From Candidatus Methanoperedentaceae archaeon (lineage in GTDB: Archaea > Halobacteriota > Methanosarcinia > Methanosarcinales > Methanoperedenaceae): DNA of 6,277 bases. Both the position numbers and the translations under genes were made by a program. Below are positions 5,562-6,277 of the stretch, piece by piece (position 1 is the stretch's first letter; each line of letters opens with the position of its first letter). The DNA is taken from positions 1 to 6,277 of the forward strand of contig DAHXMQ010000425.1 of NCBI GenBank assembly GCA_027371625.1, read 5' to 3'. A model generated the notes under the pieces. The model worked only from the letters and a program-made list of their open reading frames with translations. It was not told the origin of the DNA and did not search any database.

Positions 5562-6277
5562 TTACTCAAACGGGTTGCCAACGCTTGCAAATAACGCCAT
5601 CACCCTGATGCGCCCTGTCATGGTATCCTCCACATTCGCGCCCCAGATTATCCGCTCACAATGGACACGCCCTGCCATCATTTCTCCCACTTTTGCCACT
5701 TCTTCAAGCGTCATCTCCTGTCCGCCTGTGATATGGATAAGCAAACCATGTGCAGAAGACAGGTCAGGGATATCAAGCAGGGGAGCATCCATTGCCAGTT
5801 GTACTGCCTTTTGGACACGCTCCTGACCATCGGCTTCGCCGATACCGAAAGACGATACACCTCCTTTCTCAAGTACCGCCCGCAGGTCTGCAAAATCAAG
5901 GTTCATCAGGCTTGGTTGTGTGATTATTTCCGTGATGCCCTTGATGAGGGTACCTATAAGCGCGTTTGCAACTGCAAAGGCTGTTTTAAGAGGCAATTTT
6001 CCAGCCACTTTGCGAAGCTTTGTGTTATCGAGCAATACCACGGAATCGCAAAGCTCCGAGAGTGCCCGAATGGTTTTTTTGGCATTTTCCCTGCGCAATG
6101 ACTCGATCTCAAATGGCATTGTCAGGCATGCGATTGTGAGTGCACCAAGGTTGTGCGATATCTCTGCAACCACCGGCGCAGCGCCTGTTCCGGTCCCGCC
6201 GCCAAGCCTGATGAACCTTGATTTTGCAGACCTGCGGGCGGTACTTGAGAAAGGAGGTGTATCGTCTTTCGGTATCG
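5562..6277 (-). CDS. ftsZ: FtsZ-family cell-division GTPase, partial and joined to a chimeric inverted segment at the window edge
   Basis: FtsZ polymerises with GTP into the cytokinetic ring. On the minus strand the recognisable part runs from the tubulin signature GGGTGTG (6183-6203) through AAPVVAEISHNLGALTIACLTMPFE. It continues with the T7-loop SLMNLDFADLRAVL (N at 5901-5903), whose N-x-D-x-x-D residues activate GTP hydrolysis across the subunit interface, then FGIGEADG, LLIHITGG, and ends RIRVMALFASVGNPFE at a TAA at 5562-5564. About 214 residues are FtsZ-like. The N-terminal nucleotide-binding half, about 100 residues, is missing. Upstream of 6206 the frame stays open to the edge but encodes unrelated residues (ARRSAKSRFIRL), because 6202-6277 is an inverted copy of 5840-5915. 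A GTG at 6171-6173 is not a credible start, since it falls within conserved sequence. The protein stops right after the globular domain with almost no C-terminal linker or anchor peptide, which is unusual for a main division FtsZ and hints at a paralogue. Confidence 0.84.
   Translation of the reverse strand, partial: IPKDDTPPFSSTARRSAKSRFIRLGGGTGTGAAPVVAEISHNLGALTIACLTMPFEIESLRRENAKKTIRALSELCDSVVLLDNTKLRKVAGKLPLKTAFAVANALIGTLIKGITEIITQPSLMNLDFADLRAVLEKGGVSSFGIGEADGQERVQKAVQLAMDAPLLDIPDLSSAHGLLIHITGGQEMTLEEVAKVGEMMAGRVHCERIIWGANVEDTMTGRIRVMALFASVGNPFE
5840..5915 (+). repeat. Left arm of a 76-bp perfect inverted repeat (inside ftsZ)
   Basis: These 76 bases, encoding the ftsZ T7-loop region on the minus strand, are the exact reverse complement of 6202-6277. 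The arms are separated by 286 bp. This arm sits in a normal ftsZ context and is the original copy. Confidence 0.93.
6202..6277 (-). repeat. Right arm of the 76-bp inverted repeat (displaced copy at the window edge)
   Basis: On the plus strand this arm reads in frame as SLMNLDFADL and so on, i.e. the ftsZ T7 loop in the wrong orientation. The match runs without mismatch from CCAAG at 6202 to the last base of the window, so the true arm may be longer. It replaces the upstream half of ftsZ. The breakpoint lies at a short shared CTTGG (minus strand), a microhomology expected for fold-back template switching or an assembly error. Confidence 0.9.

Noticed and set aside
5562..6173. Treating the ftsZ frame as a complete gene starting at the GTG at 6171-6173
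   Set aside because: That valine sits just after the GGGTGTGAAP motif, in the middle of the conserved FtsZ GTPase domain, so it cannot be the natural N-terminus.
1..6277. A novel defence, CRISPR or mobile-element system
   Set aside because: No transposase, integrase, repeat-spacer array or clustered effector genes are present. The lone AAA+/DUF234 ATPase has no partner gene here that would make a system.

Overview
The window looks like a fragment of a euryarchaeal genome, most likely from the Methanosarcinales / ANME-2 (Methanoperedens-like) group. The support is: stand-alone archaeal-type genes (a lone pyruvate-kinase C-domain protein, an archaeal AAA+/DUF234 ATPase, a TctA/DUF112 permease without partners), a PAS-PAS protein ending in the winged-helix domain that is common in Methanosarcinales regulators, an FtsZ, TATA-like boxes at the expected distance from starts, and almost no strong Shine-Dalgarno sites. 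The genus is inferred from protein style only.

Layout, left to right. The plus strand opens with the last 44 codons of glutamine synthetase (glnA), followed after a short gap by a pyruvate-kinase alpha/beta-domain protein. That gene converges, with a 4-bp gap at about 747-750, on a minus-strand TctA-like 12-TM permease. Upstream of the permease, also on the minus strand, is an AAA+ ATPase with a C-terminal DUF234 nuclease-like domain. It is divergent from plus-strand hemD (uroporphyrinogen-III synthase) across a 97-bp promoter region containing a 9-bp perfect dyad. hemD converges on a minus-strand PAS-PAS-winged-helix regulator, with a 124-bp gap that holds a short tandem repeat and a G-rich tract. 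The right end is a minus-strand ftsZ gene, lying just upstream of the regulator and separated from it by 40 bp that carry a second dyad over a TATA-like box. No gap exceeds 300 bp, and I see no tRNA, rRNA, CRISPR array or insertion sequence.

Functionally this is a mixed housekeeping neighbourhood: nitrogen assimilation (glnA), tetrapyrrole synthesis (hemD), cell division (ftsZ), one transporter, one sensor-regulator and one ATPase of unknown role. I see no coherent new multi-gene system.

The strongest unexpected signal is at the right edge. The last 76 bases (6202-6277) are a perfect inverted copy of 5840-5915, which is the T7-loop region of the same ftsZ gene. They replace the expected FtsZ N-terminal half directly upstream of the GGGTGTG tubulin signature. 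This looks like a fold-back chimera at a contig end, though a real local inverted duplication that breaks ftsZ cannot be excluded. Secondary points are the near-absent C-terminal tail of this FtsZ and the two promoter dyads, which are operator candidates.
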